Assembly: GCA_002319915.1 (NCBI GenBank)
Contig: DCFQ01000103.1
Coordinates: 20,179-84,178, forward strand
DNA from: Bacteroidales bacterium UBA1800
GTDB lineage: Bacteria > Bacteroidota > Bacteroidia > Bacteroidales > VadinHA17
Length of the DNA: 64,000 nucleotides
Direction: 5' to 3'
In this document: positions 43,059 to 51,494 of the stretch, piece after piece
How the letters are laid out: each line of letters begins with the position of its first letter
How positions within the stretch are numbered: position 1 is the stretch's first letter
The notes under the pieces: model-generated
Database searches by the model: none
What the model saw: only the letters and a program-made list of their open reading frames with translations
Told to the model about the DNA's origin: nothing
Made by a program: the position numbers and the translations under genes

Positions 43059-45857
43059 ATGAAACGAAAGGCAAACATCCTTATTTCGACTTGCTTTATC
43101 CTGATCGTCAGCGTTTTCACAACCGTGGCCCAGGTAAAACAGGTGAAGCTGACCAGCTTCAGCCTTCAGTCGTCTTCGCTTATCAAGTCGACCGGTGAAG
43201 AGATCTCAACTCCCGGATACAATTCAAAAGTTTACTGGTTTCCGGTAAAAGTCCCGTCAACTGTCCTGTCGGGGCTGGTGGCAAACGGAATCTATCCCGA
43301 TCCCAATTACGGGCTTAATAATATGCTGATCCCGGATGCATCAGATGAGTTCAACAAAACCTACAAGCTTGAACAGTACAGCTTCCTTCCCAATGATCCA
43401 AATCCATGGAAGAAACCGTACTGGTACAGGACCGAATTCATGGTTCCTGCCTCTGATAACGGGAAATGTTTTCAGCTGATATTCAAGGGGATCAATTACA
43501 GGGCAGGGCTTTGGGTCAATGGCAGCCAGGTATGCGATTCCACAGTCATGGCTGGCATGTTTGCCCAGTACAGCTTCGACATCACCAAATATATCAAGGC
43601 AGGGCAAAAGAACGCTGTCGCTGTCAGGATCTATCCTCTGGATTACCCTGGTCTTCCTTCGACTGAACAGCTTGAGGCCCTTGGTGATTTCTATCCCAAC
43701 GGCGGTCCCACCGGCGATATCGGTAAAAATGTTACGATGCTTTGCTCAGTAGGGTGGGACTGGGTTCCTCCGGTCCGTGACAGGAATATCGGATTATGGC
43801 TACCGGTTTATCTCAGGACAACGGGAAGCGTTACAATCGGGAATCCCAGGGTTACTACGGTTTTCAGGTCCGAAACCGACACAGCAGCTGCAAAGCTATC
43901 GCTCGACCTCACCCTCTTCAACCACTCGGGCAAGGATGAGGCCGGCAGCCTTACGGTTACCATCACACCGCAGAATTCTCCGGGAACCCCGGTGCGTATA
44001 GTCAGGAAGGCCACGGTACAGCAGAACGGCACTGCACGGATCGGACTGAATACTGAAAATACAAAAGAGCTTCTGATCAGCAATCCTGCGATATGGTGGC
44101 CAAATGGTTACGGGAAACCCAACCTGTACCGGATGAGGCTGCAGTTCAGCAACAATTCTGGTGTGACCGACGATACCGCTTTTCTCTTTGGGATCCGGAC
44201 CGTGTCGACCAAAGCGGTGAATGTCAATGGGAGCTGGCGGCGTGATTTCTACATGAACGGCAGGCGGCTTCACATTACTGGCGGAGCCTGGGTGCCTGAT
44301 TTTATGGTTAACCGCGATTCGCTCAGATATGATTATGAGATGAGGCTTTGCCGCAATGCCAATATTAATCTCGTCAGGATATGGGGCGGCGGGGTGACGC
44401 CATGCGACGAGTTCTTTGAAGCAGCTGACAGGTACGGGCTGATGGTATGGTCCGACTTCTGGATCACCGGCGATACTCAGGGTGAGTTCAAAGGGTCTCC
44501 TGACTGGCCCTTCGAGGGTGAAGTATTCAAGAAGAACGTTACCAGCACGATCCTGCGGATCAGGAATCATCCCAGCCTAATGGTATGGACAGGAGGAAAT
44601 GAAGGCCATGCCCGCAAGGAATTGTACGACTTCATGAGGAGCAGTATTATCGACCTTGACGGAACAAGGCCTTTCATACCCTGCTCGTCAGGATTCGCAA
44701 ATCTCCCGGCAGGCTGGCCCGCGTCATGGCCCGATAATCTTCCCGGTGGGGTCTACAGCGGCGGCCCTTATACCTGGCAGGATCCGAAAGCTTCATATGG
44801 CCGTGCAATGGCTGGAAGGGACTGGGTCTTCAAGGATGAGACAGGCCTTCCGTCACAACCGCCATACAATATTATGCCTAAGATAGTGACCGACCTGGTA
44901 TGGGATAAAACCCTGCCTTTCCCGCTCAACAATTCGTGGGGATACCACGACGCCTGTTCGGGCAACGGACACTGGGAGCTTTATTACAAGGAAATGGTAA
45001 ACCGCTACGGGGAACCGGAGAGTATGGAGAACTTCTGTGATAAAATGCAGCTTATGAACGCAATAGGCTACCAGGGTATTTTCGAAGCCGCAGGGCATAA
45101 GCTGAATGATATCGGCGGGGTTATGCTCTGGAAACTCAACGCGGCATTCCCCAGCGTGGTATGGCAGGTCTACGACTGGTTCCTCATGCCTAATGCCGGA
45201 TACTATTTCATGCAGAATGCCTGCGAACCGGTACATATCCAGCTGAACTTGATTAGCAACAAGGTCACGGTCCTGAATCGGACTTACAAGCCGGTCCCAA
45301 ACCTGACATCCCAGGTCGATATCTATGGGCTTGATTCAAAGCGCCTGTATCACGATCAGGCCGCCGTTTCGCCCGGAGCCACCGATGTAAAGGAAACTTC
45401 AGCCATTGCCGACGCACTGAAGTCAACGAAGGGCATTGTGTTCGTAGTACTGAACCTGAAAAACGCATCAGGGAAGGTTGTCTCGCGGAATATTTACTGG
45501 ATATCATCCGACGGCAACTACAGGCCCATGAACAGCATGGCAAAGACTGACGTTTCAGTGGTCTTCAGTCCTGCCCCTTCAGGCAGGAACGACAAAAAAT
45601 GGACTGTGCGGGTAACGAACAAGTCAGATAAACTTGCATTCTTTATCAGGCCCCAGCTTATGAACAATGGCGAGGAGGTGCTGCCAGCCTACTGGTCAGG
45701 GAATTATTTCTCGCTTGCGCCCGGTGAAAGCATCACAGTTGCTGTAACCTGCCCGGCTGCAGCCGTAAAGGGGGTGCAACCTGTGCTGAAGGTTTCCGGC
45801 TGGAACGTGACGGCAAAAGAGGTGAGTGAGAGCGGAAATGTTAAGGTATCTAAATAG
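43059..45857 (+). CDS. Secreted GH2 exo-beta-glucosaminidase / beta-mannosidase-type hydrolase
   Basis: The 932-residue protein has a signal peptide (about 1-25, ending TTVAQ). It has the GH2 jelly-roll (WFPVKVPSTVLSGL to about 250), an immunoglobulin-like domain, a TIM barrel (about 395-720) and C-terminal beta domains. The acid/base is Glu515 in VWTGGNEGH; Glu594 in FKDETGLPS is the likely nucleophile. The architecture and IWGGGVTPCDEFFEAADRYG match exo-beta-D-glucosaminidases (CsxA type) and related mannosylglycoprotein endo-beta-mannosidases. With nagA and a ROK kinase downstream, an amino-sugar substrate is the better guess. Confidence 0.85.
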   Translation: MKRKANILISTCFILIVSVFTTVAQVKQVKLTSFSLQSSSLIKSTGEEISTPGYNSKVYWFPVKVPSTVLSGLVANGIYPDPNYGLNNMLIPDASDEFNKTYKLEQYSFLPNDPNPWKKPYWYRTEFMVPASDNGKCFQLIFKGINYRAGLWVNGSQVCDSTVMAGMFAQYSFDITKYIKAGQKNAVAVRIYPLDYPGLPSTEQLEALGDFYPNGGPTGDIGKNVTMLCSVGWDWVPPVRDRNIGLWLPVYLRTTGSVTIGNPRVTTVFRSETDTAAAKLSLDLTLFNHSGKDEAGSLTVTITPQNSPGTPVRIVRKATVQQNGTARIGLNTENTKELLISNPAIWWPNGYGKPNLYRMRLQFSNNSGVTDDTAFLFGIRTVSTKAVNVNGSWRRDFYMNGRRLHITGGAWVPDFMVNRDSLRYDYEMRLCRNANINLVRIWGGGVTPCDEFFEAADRYGLMVWSDFWITGDTQGEFKGSPDWPFEGEVFKKNVTSTILRIRNHPSLMVWTGGNEGHARKELYDFMRSSIIDLDGTRPFIPCSSGFANLPAGWPASWPDNLPGGVYSGGPYTWQDPKASYGRAMAGRDWVFKDETGLPSQPPYNIMPKIVTDLVWDKTLPFPLNNSWGYHDACSGNGHWELYYKEMVNRYGEPESMENFCDKMQLMNAIGYQGIFEAAGHKLNDIGGVMLWKLNAAFPSVVWQVYDWFLMPNAGYYFMQNACEPVHIQLNLISNKVTVLNRTYKPVPNLTSQVDIYGLDSKRLYHDQAAVSPGATDVKETSAIADALKSTKGIVFVVLNLKNASGKVVSRNIYWISSDGNYRPMNSMAKTDVSVVFSPAPSGRNDKKWTVRVTNKSDKLAFFIRPQLMNNGEEVLPAYWSGNYFSLAPGESITVAVTCPAAAVKGVQPVLKVSGWNVTAKEVSESGNVKVSK

Positions 45858-45873
45858 CTGAAATTTAATAAAG

Positions 45874-45908
45874 TAAGTTTTCCCTCCTTGAAAAGGAGGG
45901 AAAACTTA
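45874..45908. terminator. Strong stem-loop (16-bp perfect stem) between GH2 and nagA
   Basis: TAAGTTTTCCCTCCTT and AAGGAGGGAAAACTTA form a perfect 16-bp inverted repeat with loop GAA. It starts 17 bases after the GH2 stop and ends 58 bases before the chosen nagA ATG. Its A/T-ended, C/G-centred arms suit a factor-independent terminator or attenuator in either direction, or an mRNA-stabilising hairpin separating GH2 from nagA expression. Confidence 0.65.
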
Positions 45909-45966
45909 TATCATACCGGCTCTGTGGCAATTGGGGAAAAAGGTGGTTAAAAAGAAGACTATTAAT

Positions 45967-47082
45967 ATGCTGAAGGCTTTTAGAAACGCTGTCATCTTTA
46001 CCGGAAAAGAAAAGATTACCGGCAAGGCAATAATTGTTAAAGACGGGTATATTACAGAACTTATTGATCCTATTAGCATTCCGGAAAATGCTGAAGTCAT
46101 TGACTGCCATGGTACAAACCTGGCTCCCGGACCAATCGACCTCCAGATAGCAGGCGGCGGCGGGTACCTCATTTCTGCCCATCCTACAGCCGATGCCGTT
46201 GAAGCGATGATATCCAGCCTGGTTTCAGAAGGTACTACCGGGTTTCTCATTGTGCTGCCAACCAATACATTCGAAGTTTACAGGGCGGTCATTGAAACAG
46301 TAAAGAAGAATACGCACCCTGCACTTCTCGGGCTCCATCTCGAGGGCCCCTATATAAGCCATCACCAGAGGGGAGCCCATATGCGCGAACTGATACGCAC
46401 ACCCGAGGTCGGCGAGCTGAAGGAGTTGATTTCAGGCGCGGAAGGTGTGATCAAGATGATGACTGTCGCTCCGGAGGTTTGTTCTCCTGATGTGATCAGG
46501 CTGCTGAACGACAGCGGAATAGTCGTGGCAGCCGGTCACAGCAATGCAACTTTCAGGGAAGCAGCAGAAGGTTTTCGCCGGGGTATCCGGACCACCACCC
46601 ACCTTTTCAACGCGATGTCGCAGCTTCATCACCGTGACCCGGGACTGCCGGGGGCGGCCTTCCTTACAGCGGATGCACATGCGAGCATCATTGCCGATGG
46701 CATTCATGTTGACTACAATGTCGTAAGGATCGCAAAGAAGCTGATGAATGAGAGGCTGTTCCTTGTCTCAGATGCCGTGGAGGAGTGTTTTACGGGCCCG
46801 TACAGGCATGTTAAAAAGGAGGACAGGTTCACCTTGCCCGACGGCACACTGTCGGGTTCAAAGCTTTCGATGCTGAAGGCTCTGGCTAACTGTGTGAAAC
46901 ATGCCGGAATTGCTCCCGATGAAGCAGTCAGGATGGCAACCGCATACCCGGCTGAAGTGCTTGGGATCCCTGACAGGGGCCGAATTGCTCCCGGCTGCAG
47001 GGCTGACCTGGTAGGCTTTTCCGATGATTTCAGGCTGAAGCTTGTCTGCCTTGGAGGCAACATTACTATGTCTGGCTTTTAA
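45967..47082 (+). CDS. nagA: N-acetylglucosamine-6-phosphate deacetylase
   Basis: The enzyme removes acetate from GlcNAc-6-phosphate to give glucosamine-6-phosphate. I choose the ATG at 45967 (371 residues) over TTG/GTG codons upstream, which follow a hairpin. Metal and catalytic motifs: LHLEGPYIS (metal Glu), AAGHSNATF and TTHLFNAMSQLHHRDPG (His ligands) and LVSDAVEE (catalytic Asp). GlcN-6-P deaminase (NagB) is not adjacent, but the SIS protein at 49369 lies three genes downstream. The stop codon is the first part of the heptamer array that follows. Confidence 0.93.
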   Translation: MLKAFRNAVIFTGKEKITGKAIIVKDGYITELIDPISIPENAEVIDCHGTNLAPGPIDLQIAGGGGYLISAHPTADAVEAMISSLVSEGTTGFLIVLPTNTFEVYRAVIETVKKNTHPALLGLHLEGPYISHHQRGAHMRELIRTPEVGELKELISGAEGVIKMMTVAPEVCSPDVIRLLNDSGIVVAAGHSNATFREAAEGFRRGIRTTTHLFNAMSQLHHRDPGLPGAAFLTADAHASIIADGIHVDYNVVRIAKKLMNERLFLVSDAVEECFTGPYRHVKKEDRFTLPDGTLSGSKLSMLKALANCVKHAGIAPDEAVRMATAYPAEVLGIPDRGRIAPGCRADLVGFSDDFRLKLVCLGGNITMSGF

Positions 47083-47136
47083 CCAGCAACCAGCAACCAG
47101 TAACCAGAAACCAGTAACCAGTAACCAACAACCAGC
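47081..47136 (+). repeat. Eight exact-length heptamers (AACCAGN) filling the nagA-ROK gap
   Basis: Units in order are AACCAGC, AACCAGC, AACCAGT, AACCAGA, AACCAGT, AACCAGT, AACCAAC and AACCAGC. The first begins in the TAA stop of nagA and the last ends two bases before the ATG of the ROK gene at 47139. The array therefore is the whole intergenic region. Variation is confined almost entirely to the seventh base. Confidence 0.9.
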
Positions 47137-47138
47137 CT

Positions 47139-48098
47139 ATGCCCGTCTTAGGAGTAGATATTGGGGGAACAAAGCTTGCCGCCGCACTGATCTGCGAAGA
47201 CGGAACTATCATACGGAAAGAATACTGGGAGCTGGGCGGAAGGAAAGGAACTGAGGTTGGGAGTTTTGTGACAGATATGATCCGGATGTTCAATTCCGGG
47301 GAAAGCCAAACCGGTGCAGTCGAATCGATTGGGATATCAGTTCCCGGCATCAGCTACCCGCAGACAGGCAGGGTCTGGGTCCCGAACATCGAGGGTTGGA
47401 CTGATTACCCGCTCATGGATGAGGTCAGAATGGCGGTCGGCAAGATTCCGGTGACGATCGACAACGACCGGGCCTGCTATATTCTTGGAGAAGCCTGGAA
47501 AGGCAAAGCTGTTGGTTGCAGGGACGCAATCTTTATCGGTGTCGGAACAGGTATCGGTGCCGGTATCCTGGTTAACGGGAGCGTTCTGAGGGGAAGTTCC
47601 GGCATAGCCGGAGCCATCGGCTGGCTGGCGCTTGAACCGCATTTCCTGGAAAAGTATATAGCCTGTGGCTGTTTTGAATATAATGCTTCGGGGGAGGGAA
47701 TAGCACGCGTGGCGCGGGAAATGCTCAAGGAGAACATATCTTATTCCGGGATCTTAAGGGAGACCGGGCCGGAAAGGATTTCTGCCCGCACCGTATTCGA
47801 GGCCTTTGAAAAGCACGACTGGCTGGCTGAAAAGGTGTTGCTGCACTGCGTGGAATTCTGGGGAATGGCTGCTGCCAACCTGGTAAGCCTTTTTAACCCC
47901 CGGATGATAATTTTCGGCGGAGGGATCTTCGGACCAGCCGGGAAACTTTTGGCCAAAATAAAGGAAGAAGCTGAAAAATGGGCGCAGCCTGTCAGCATGA
48001 AGGAGGTCGGGTTTGAAGTTTCAGGTCTTGGCGGAGATGCCGGAATTTACGGTGCAGGTTACCTGGCTTTAAAGCGTCTTGCAGACGAAATCCAATGA
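47139..48098 (+). CDS. ROK-family sugar kinase
   Basis: A 319-residue kinase with the phosphate-binding loop GVDIGGTK near the N-terminus, the acidic IDNDRACYILGEA segment and GVGTGIGAGILVNG. The zinc-type ROK signature is reduced to ACGCFE, with two of the usual cysteines. In this context (nagA upstream, sugar permease downstream) an N-acetylglucosamine or glucosamine kinase feeding NagA is the simplest role, but glucose or mannose kinases have the same motifs. It overlaps the MFS gene by four bases (ATGA). Confidence 0.87.
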   Translation: MPVLGVDIGGTKLAAALICEDGTIIRKEYWELGGRKGTEVGSFVTDMIRMFNSGESQTGAVESIGISVPGISYPQTGRVWVPNIEGWTDYPLMDEVRMAVGKIPVTIDNDRACYILGEAWKGKAVGCRDAIFIGVGTGIGAGILVNGSVLRGSSGIAGAIGWLALEPHFLEKYIACGCFEYNASGEGIARVAREMLKENISYSGILRETGPERISARTVFEAFEKHDWLAEKVLLHCVEFWGMAAANLVSLFNPRMIIFGGGIFGPAGKLLAKIKEEAEKWAQPVSMKEVGFEVSGLGGDAGIYGAGYLALKRLADEIQ

Positions 48099-49273
48099 CA
48101 GATCAGAACTACAGAAAAAGTACCGTCTTTATTTCTGCCTGCGCGGGCATGCTTCTTTTCGGCATCTGCCTCATATCCCTGGGTTCGCTGGCACCCGGGC
48201 TGAGGGAGAAATTCAATCTTTCCGACCTTGGATCCGGCGCTCTTTTCTCGATCCTGCCGTTCGGGATCCTCATCGGATCGCTGGTTTTCGGGCCGATAGC
48301 TGACAGCAGGGGCTACAGGTTACTGATCTCTTCCTCCTGCATTATCCTGGGTGCCGGATTTGAGGGCATTGCTTTCGCTGCAACCCCGGGCATCCTCAAA
48401 TTGTTCATTTTTCTCATTGGCATAAGCGGCGGGGCAATTAACGGTGCGACAAATGCCCTGGTATCGGATATAAGCGAAAGCGGCAAAGGAGCAAACCTGA
48501 GCCTTCTCGGAGTCTTTTTCGGAATTGGTGCCCTGGGAATGCCCCTCCTTCTGGGCGCACTGGAAAGCAGCCTGAACTTTGAATCGATCACCGCTGCGAT
48601 AGGTATCCTCTCGGTAATGACCGGACTGGCATTCCTGCTCATCAGGCTGCCTGCACCGAAGGCGAAGCAGGGATTTCCAATTAAAAACGTACTGAAACTC
48701 CTTAAGGATAAAGCATTGCTTCTTATTGCGCTCTTCCTGTTCTTCCAGAGCAGCATCGAGGGTATCCTCAACAACTGGACAACCTCATTCATGATCAAGC
48801 ATGTCAGCCTGCCTGGTAATATCGCCCTGTTCACACTTTCCCTGTTTGTGACAGGCATGACGGTGATGAGACTTCTTACCGGCACAATCCTGAGAAATTA
48901 TCCGGTAAAGAATCTTATGATTATATCTTTTGCATTGATCCTGGCCGGGATCATCGCAGCCGGATCAGGCATGTCGCAGGCAGTCGTAATGACGGCATTC
49001 ATGGCAATAGGGGCCGGCGTGGCAAGCGGCTTCCCGGTAATGCTGGGGATGGTAGGAGAACGATATGCCGCCGTTTCAGGTACAGCATTCAGCTTTGTCC
49101 TCTTTATCGCCCTTATTGGGAATACCTCTCTTAATTATGCCATGGGACTGATCTCACAAAGATTCGGGATCCGTCATTTCACAACATTGATCTTTATCAT
49201 TGCAGTTATCCTGATAATGCTTTTCTTTATCATTGTTAAAAACTTTAAAAGAGAAAATTCAAATTCAGTGTAA
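48095..49273 (+). CDS. Major facilitator superfamily sugar transporter
   Basis: The 392-residue protein has 12 predicted helices, with the MFS loop GPIADSRGYRLLI after helix 2 and a central cytoplasmic linker (LPAPKAKQGFPIKNVLKLLKDK in parts). It resembles the FucP/NagP-like sugar:proton symporters. It is translationally coupled to the ROK kinase, so it probably brings in the kinase's substrate, perhaps GlcNAc or chitobiose. Substrate specificity is an inference from context. Confidence 0.82.
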   Translation: MTDQNYRKSTVFISACAGMLLFGICLISLGSLAPGLREKFNLSDLGSGALFSILPFGILIGSLVFGPIADSRGYRLLISSSCIILGAGFEGIAFAATPGILKLFIFLIGISGGAINGATNALVSDISESGKGANLSLLGVFFGIGALGMPLLLGALESSLNFESITAAIGILSVMTGLAFLLIRLPAPKAKQGFPIKNVLKLLKDKALLLIALFLFFQSSIEGILNNWTTSFMIKHVSLPGNIALFTLSLFVTGMTVMRLLTGTILRNYPVKNLMIISFALILAGIIAAGSGMSQAVVMTAFMAIGAGVASGFPVMLGMVGERYAAVSGTAFSFVLFIALIGNTSLNYAMGLISQRFGIRHFTTLIFIIAVILIMLFFIIVKNFKRENSNSV

Positions 49274-49280
49274 GTCATAT

Positions 49281-49347
49281 TTAACCGCAAAGTCCGCAAA
49301 GTTTGTCCCTTTTGTTCTTCGTGTGTACTTAGTGTGCTTTGCGGTTA
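49281..49347. repeat. Short palindromic element with TTAACCGCAAAG / CTTTGCGGTTAA arms
   Basis: TTAACCGCAAAG at 49281 and CTTTGCGGTTAA ending at 49347 form a perfect 12-bp inverted repeat. The same arms bracket the element at 36637-36780, but here the C/G core is missing and the interior reads GTCCGCAAAGTTTGTCCC and onward. It lies between the MFS gene and the SIS gene and includes an alternative TTG start for the latter, which is therefore unlikely. Confidence 0.75.
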
Positions 49348-49368
49348 AAAATTTCAAAAAAAGAAACT

Positions 49369-50130
49369 ATGCTGGCAAAACAATGGCTTGAGAATGCCCG
49401 CGGCATAATGACGCGGATCGAGGAGACTCAGATGGAGAACATAGGGAAAGCAGCTGAGATGATGGCCGCCACTATCGAACAAAAAAGGTGGGTACACACC
49501 TTCGGATGCGGACATGCAACCCTTCCGATCGAGGAAATGTATCCCCGCATCGGGGGGTTTGTAGGGTTCCATCCTATGGTAGAACTGCCGCTGACATTCT
49601 TTACCAGGATCACCGGGGAGATGGGAGTCCGTCAGTTCGTATTCCTTGAACGTATTGAGGGCTACGGCAATGAGATTATGAAAAGCTATGACTTTGATCC
49701 GAGGGATATCATGTGGCTCTTTTCCCATTCGGGGATCAACAATGTCAATATCGATGTGGCGCTTGAAGCCAAAAAGAGAGGGATGAAAGTGATTGTTTTC
49801 GGCTCTGCCGAAGCTGCAAAGGGAAGAAAAACCAGGCACTCGAGCGGGAAAACAATATTCGACATAGCCGATGTGATCGTTGATACCTGTGCACCGCTTG
49901 AAGATGCATCAGTGGTCCTGAAAAACCATCGTGACAAGATCGGGCCGGTATCGACCATGGCGTTCGTGACATGTGTCTGGATGACAATTACCACGGTTGC
50001 CGAGATCCTTGCTGACAGGGGTGTAAAGCTCTATATTCATCCTTCACACAATGTTCCGGGTGATGAAACTGCCCGCGAACGGCTCGATGAGGCGCTCACC
50101 GAATACAAAAACAGGATCGCGGGGGTCTGA
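49369..50130 (+). CDS. SIS-domain sugar-phosphate protein (UPF0309-like)
   Basis: From the ATG at 49369 the protein has 253 residues. The SIS (sugar isomerase) fold is visible in HTFGCGHATLPIEEMYPRIGG, IMWLFSHSGINNVNIDVALEAKKRGMKVIVFGS (in pieces, with the phosphosugar-binding S-HSGxN turn) and a C-terminal helix bundle. UPF0309-type proteins lie in amino-sugar operons and may deaminate or isomerise a sugar phosphate; the exact reaction is not established. Here it could replace the absent NagB downstream of nagA. It converges with the sialidase gene. Confidence 0.78.
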   Translation: MLAKQWLENARGIMTRIEETQMENIGKAAEMMAATIEQKRWVHTFGCGHATLPIEEMYPRIGGFVGFHPMVELPLTFFTRITGEMGVRQFVFLERIEGYGNEIMKSYDFDPRDIMWLFSHSGINNVNIDVALEAKKRGMKVIVFGSAEAAKGRKTRHSSGKTIFDIADVIVDTCAPLEDASVVLKNHRDKIGPVSTMAFVTCVWMTITTVAEILADRGVKLYIHPSHNVPGDETARERLDEALTEYKNRIAGV

Positions 50131-50171
50131 CGTAAAGTAGGCGGATGGAAGTGCAGTGCAGGCCGGATAAC

Positions 50172-51434
50172 TCAGTGCCTCTCCGTGCCTTCTCCTGATC
50201 TCCCCTGTGTAAGTTTCTCCTTTATCCATTCCTCGCTGAAGGCCGAATGCATTATTGTCTCATGCTGCTTTACGCTCCAGGAGTACGTCACGTGGATGAG
50301 CCCGTCCCTGCCCTGGATTATTGTCGGGTAGGAAAATGAACCTTCGCCCATGTTCTTTTCCTCGAGATATCTGGTCCATTTCCAGGTTCTGCCTTCATCA
50401 TCCGAAAGACTGACGGCAAGGCGGTACCTGTCCTCCTCAAGGTCGTTGTATGCCATTATCCAGTCGCCGTTACAGAGCGCGATGGCATAAACGCTCGATC
50501 CGGGATTGGGGATCCCGGATTTCCGTGCATAGCTCCAGGAATAACCTTCATCGGTTGATTCGCTGAGCATTATCCTGCCGGGGAAATCGCCGTTGTCCCT
50601 CATGAATGCCACGATCGTCCCGTCTTTTTTCCTTATGAGGGCAGGCTGAATATTTCCCCTTCCGACTATCGGCCGGCATGCTTTCCATGTATTACCGCCG
50701 TCTTCAGAAACGGCAACCAGAGAGAGGCTGAATCCGTCAGAATAGAGGGGCAGAAGAAGCTTACCGTCCGGCAGCAGCAATGGCTGCACCCTCGTCATCC
50801 ACCCGGTTTGCCGTTTCGCCGGATCCCCGGCAGCCGCAGCTATCATCTGCTCATATCTGGGGGCATAGGAGGCAGTCACTACATCAGGGTACTTTATCTC
50901 GTTAAATTGCCTGGTGATCGTTTCCTGGAATTCCTTCCCGGGTTTAAGGATGATATCATCCTGCCAGCTCCAGACCGGCGGCCCGGAATTCAGATAATCG
51001 ACAGATATCCTGGTCCTCAGAAGCGAGTTTTCCCATCTGCCGGCAAGTGTGGCTATCCAGACCAAATGCAGGCTGTGAAGTGGATCGATGAACAGGACCG
51101 GATTAAGATCCGGAAATTCGGGGGTGTCGGCAAGAATAAAGGGCTCGCTCCACCCCGGGGCGCCCTTTTTCAGCCTCGATCCCATGATCACCACATTATC
51201 CGCTTCCCGTTCGCCGGAGCCCTGGTACCAGCAGCACAGCAAGTCTCCGTTACCCAGTTCGACAACAGAGCTGCTATGAACATGAAGGGCAATCGCCGGG
51301 AATATTGCCTCAGATTTGAATTCAGCCTTCACCTTATTTGCTTCCTGCGCGGAGACATTTACCGTACCGGCAGATATTGCCAGGACGGACAGGATCATAC
51401 CGGCTGACGCTGATGTCAGGTTTTTATTGGACAT
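50172..51434 (-). CDS. Exported sialidase/BNR-repeat hydrolase
   Basis: From the ATG at 51434 the protein has 420 residues, with a signal peptide (ASAGMILSVLAISAGTVNVSAQ). Three Asp boxes (SxDxGxxW) are clear: SEDGGNTW, STDEGYSW and SDDEGRTW, which mark a six-bladed beta-propeller of the GH33/BNR_2 type. The arginine triad that binds the sialate carboxylate cannot be assigned with certainty by eye, so the exo-sialidase activity is likely but not proven; some BNR proteins are other glycosidases. It is the last gene of the eight-gene minus-strand glycan operon. Confidence 0.75.
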   Translation of the reverse strand: MSNKNLTSASAGMILSVLAISAGTVNVSAQEANKVKAEFKSEAIFPAIALHVHSSSVVELGNGDLLCCWYQGSGEREADNVVIMGSRLKKGAPGWSEPFILADTPEFPDLNPVLFIDPLHSLHLVWIATLAGRWENSLLRTRISVDYLNSGPPVWSWQDDIILKPGKEFQETITRQFNEIKYPDVVTASYAPRYEQMIAAAAGDPAKRQTGWMTRVQPLLLPDGKLLLPLYSDGFSLSLVAVSEDGGNTWKACRPIVGRGNIQPALIRKKDGTIVAFMRDNGDFPGRIMLSESTDEGYSWSYARKSGIPNPGSSVYAIALCNGDWIMAYNDLEEDRYRLAVSLSDDEGRTWKWTRYLEEKNMGEGSFSYPTIIQGRDGLIHVTYSWSVKQHETIMHSAFSEEWIKEKLTQGRSGEGTERH

Positions 51435-51494
51435 AATGAACAAATGTAGCAAACATGGATCAATAACCAACTCCGGGTTCACGAAAGCCTGGCA

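Noticed and set aside
47081..47136. Short CRISPR or an integration site
   Set aside because: Contiguous heptamers without spacers; no integrase or mobile element is adjacent.
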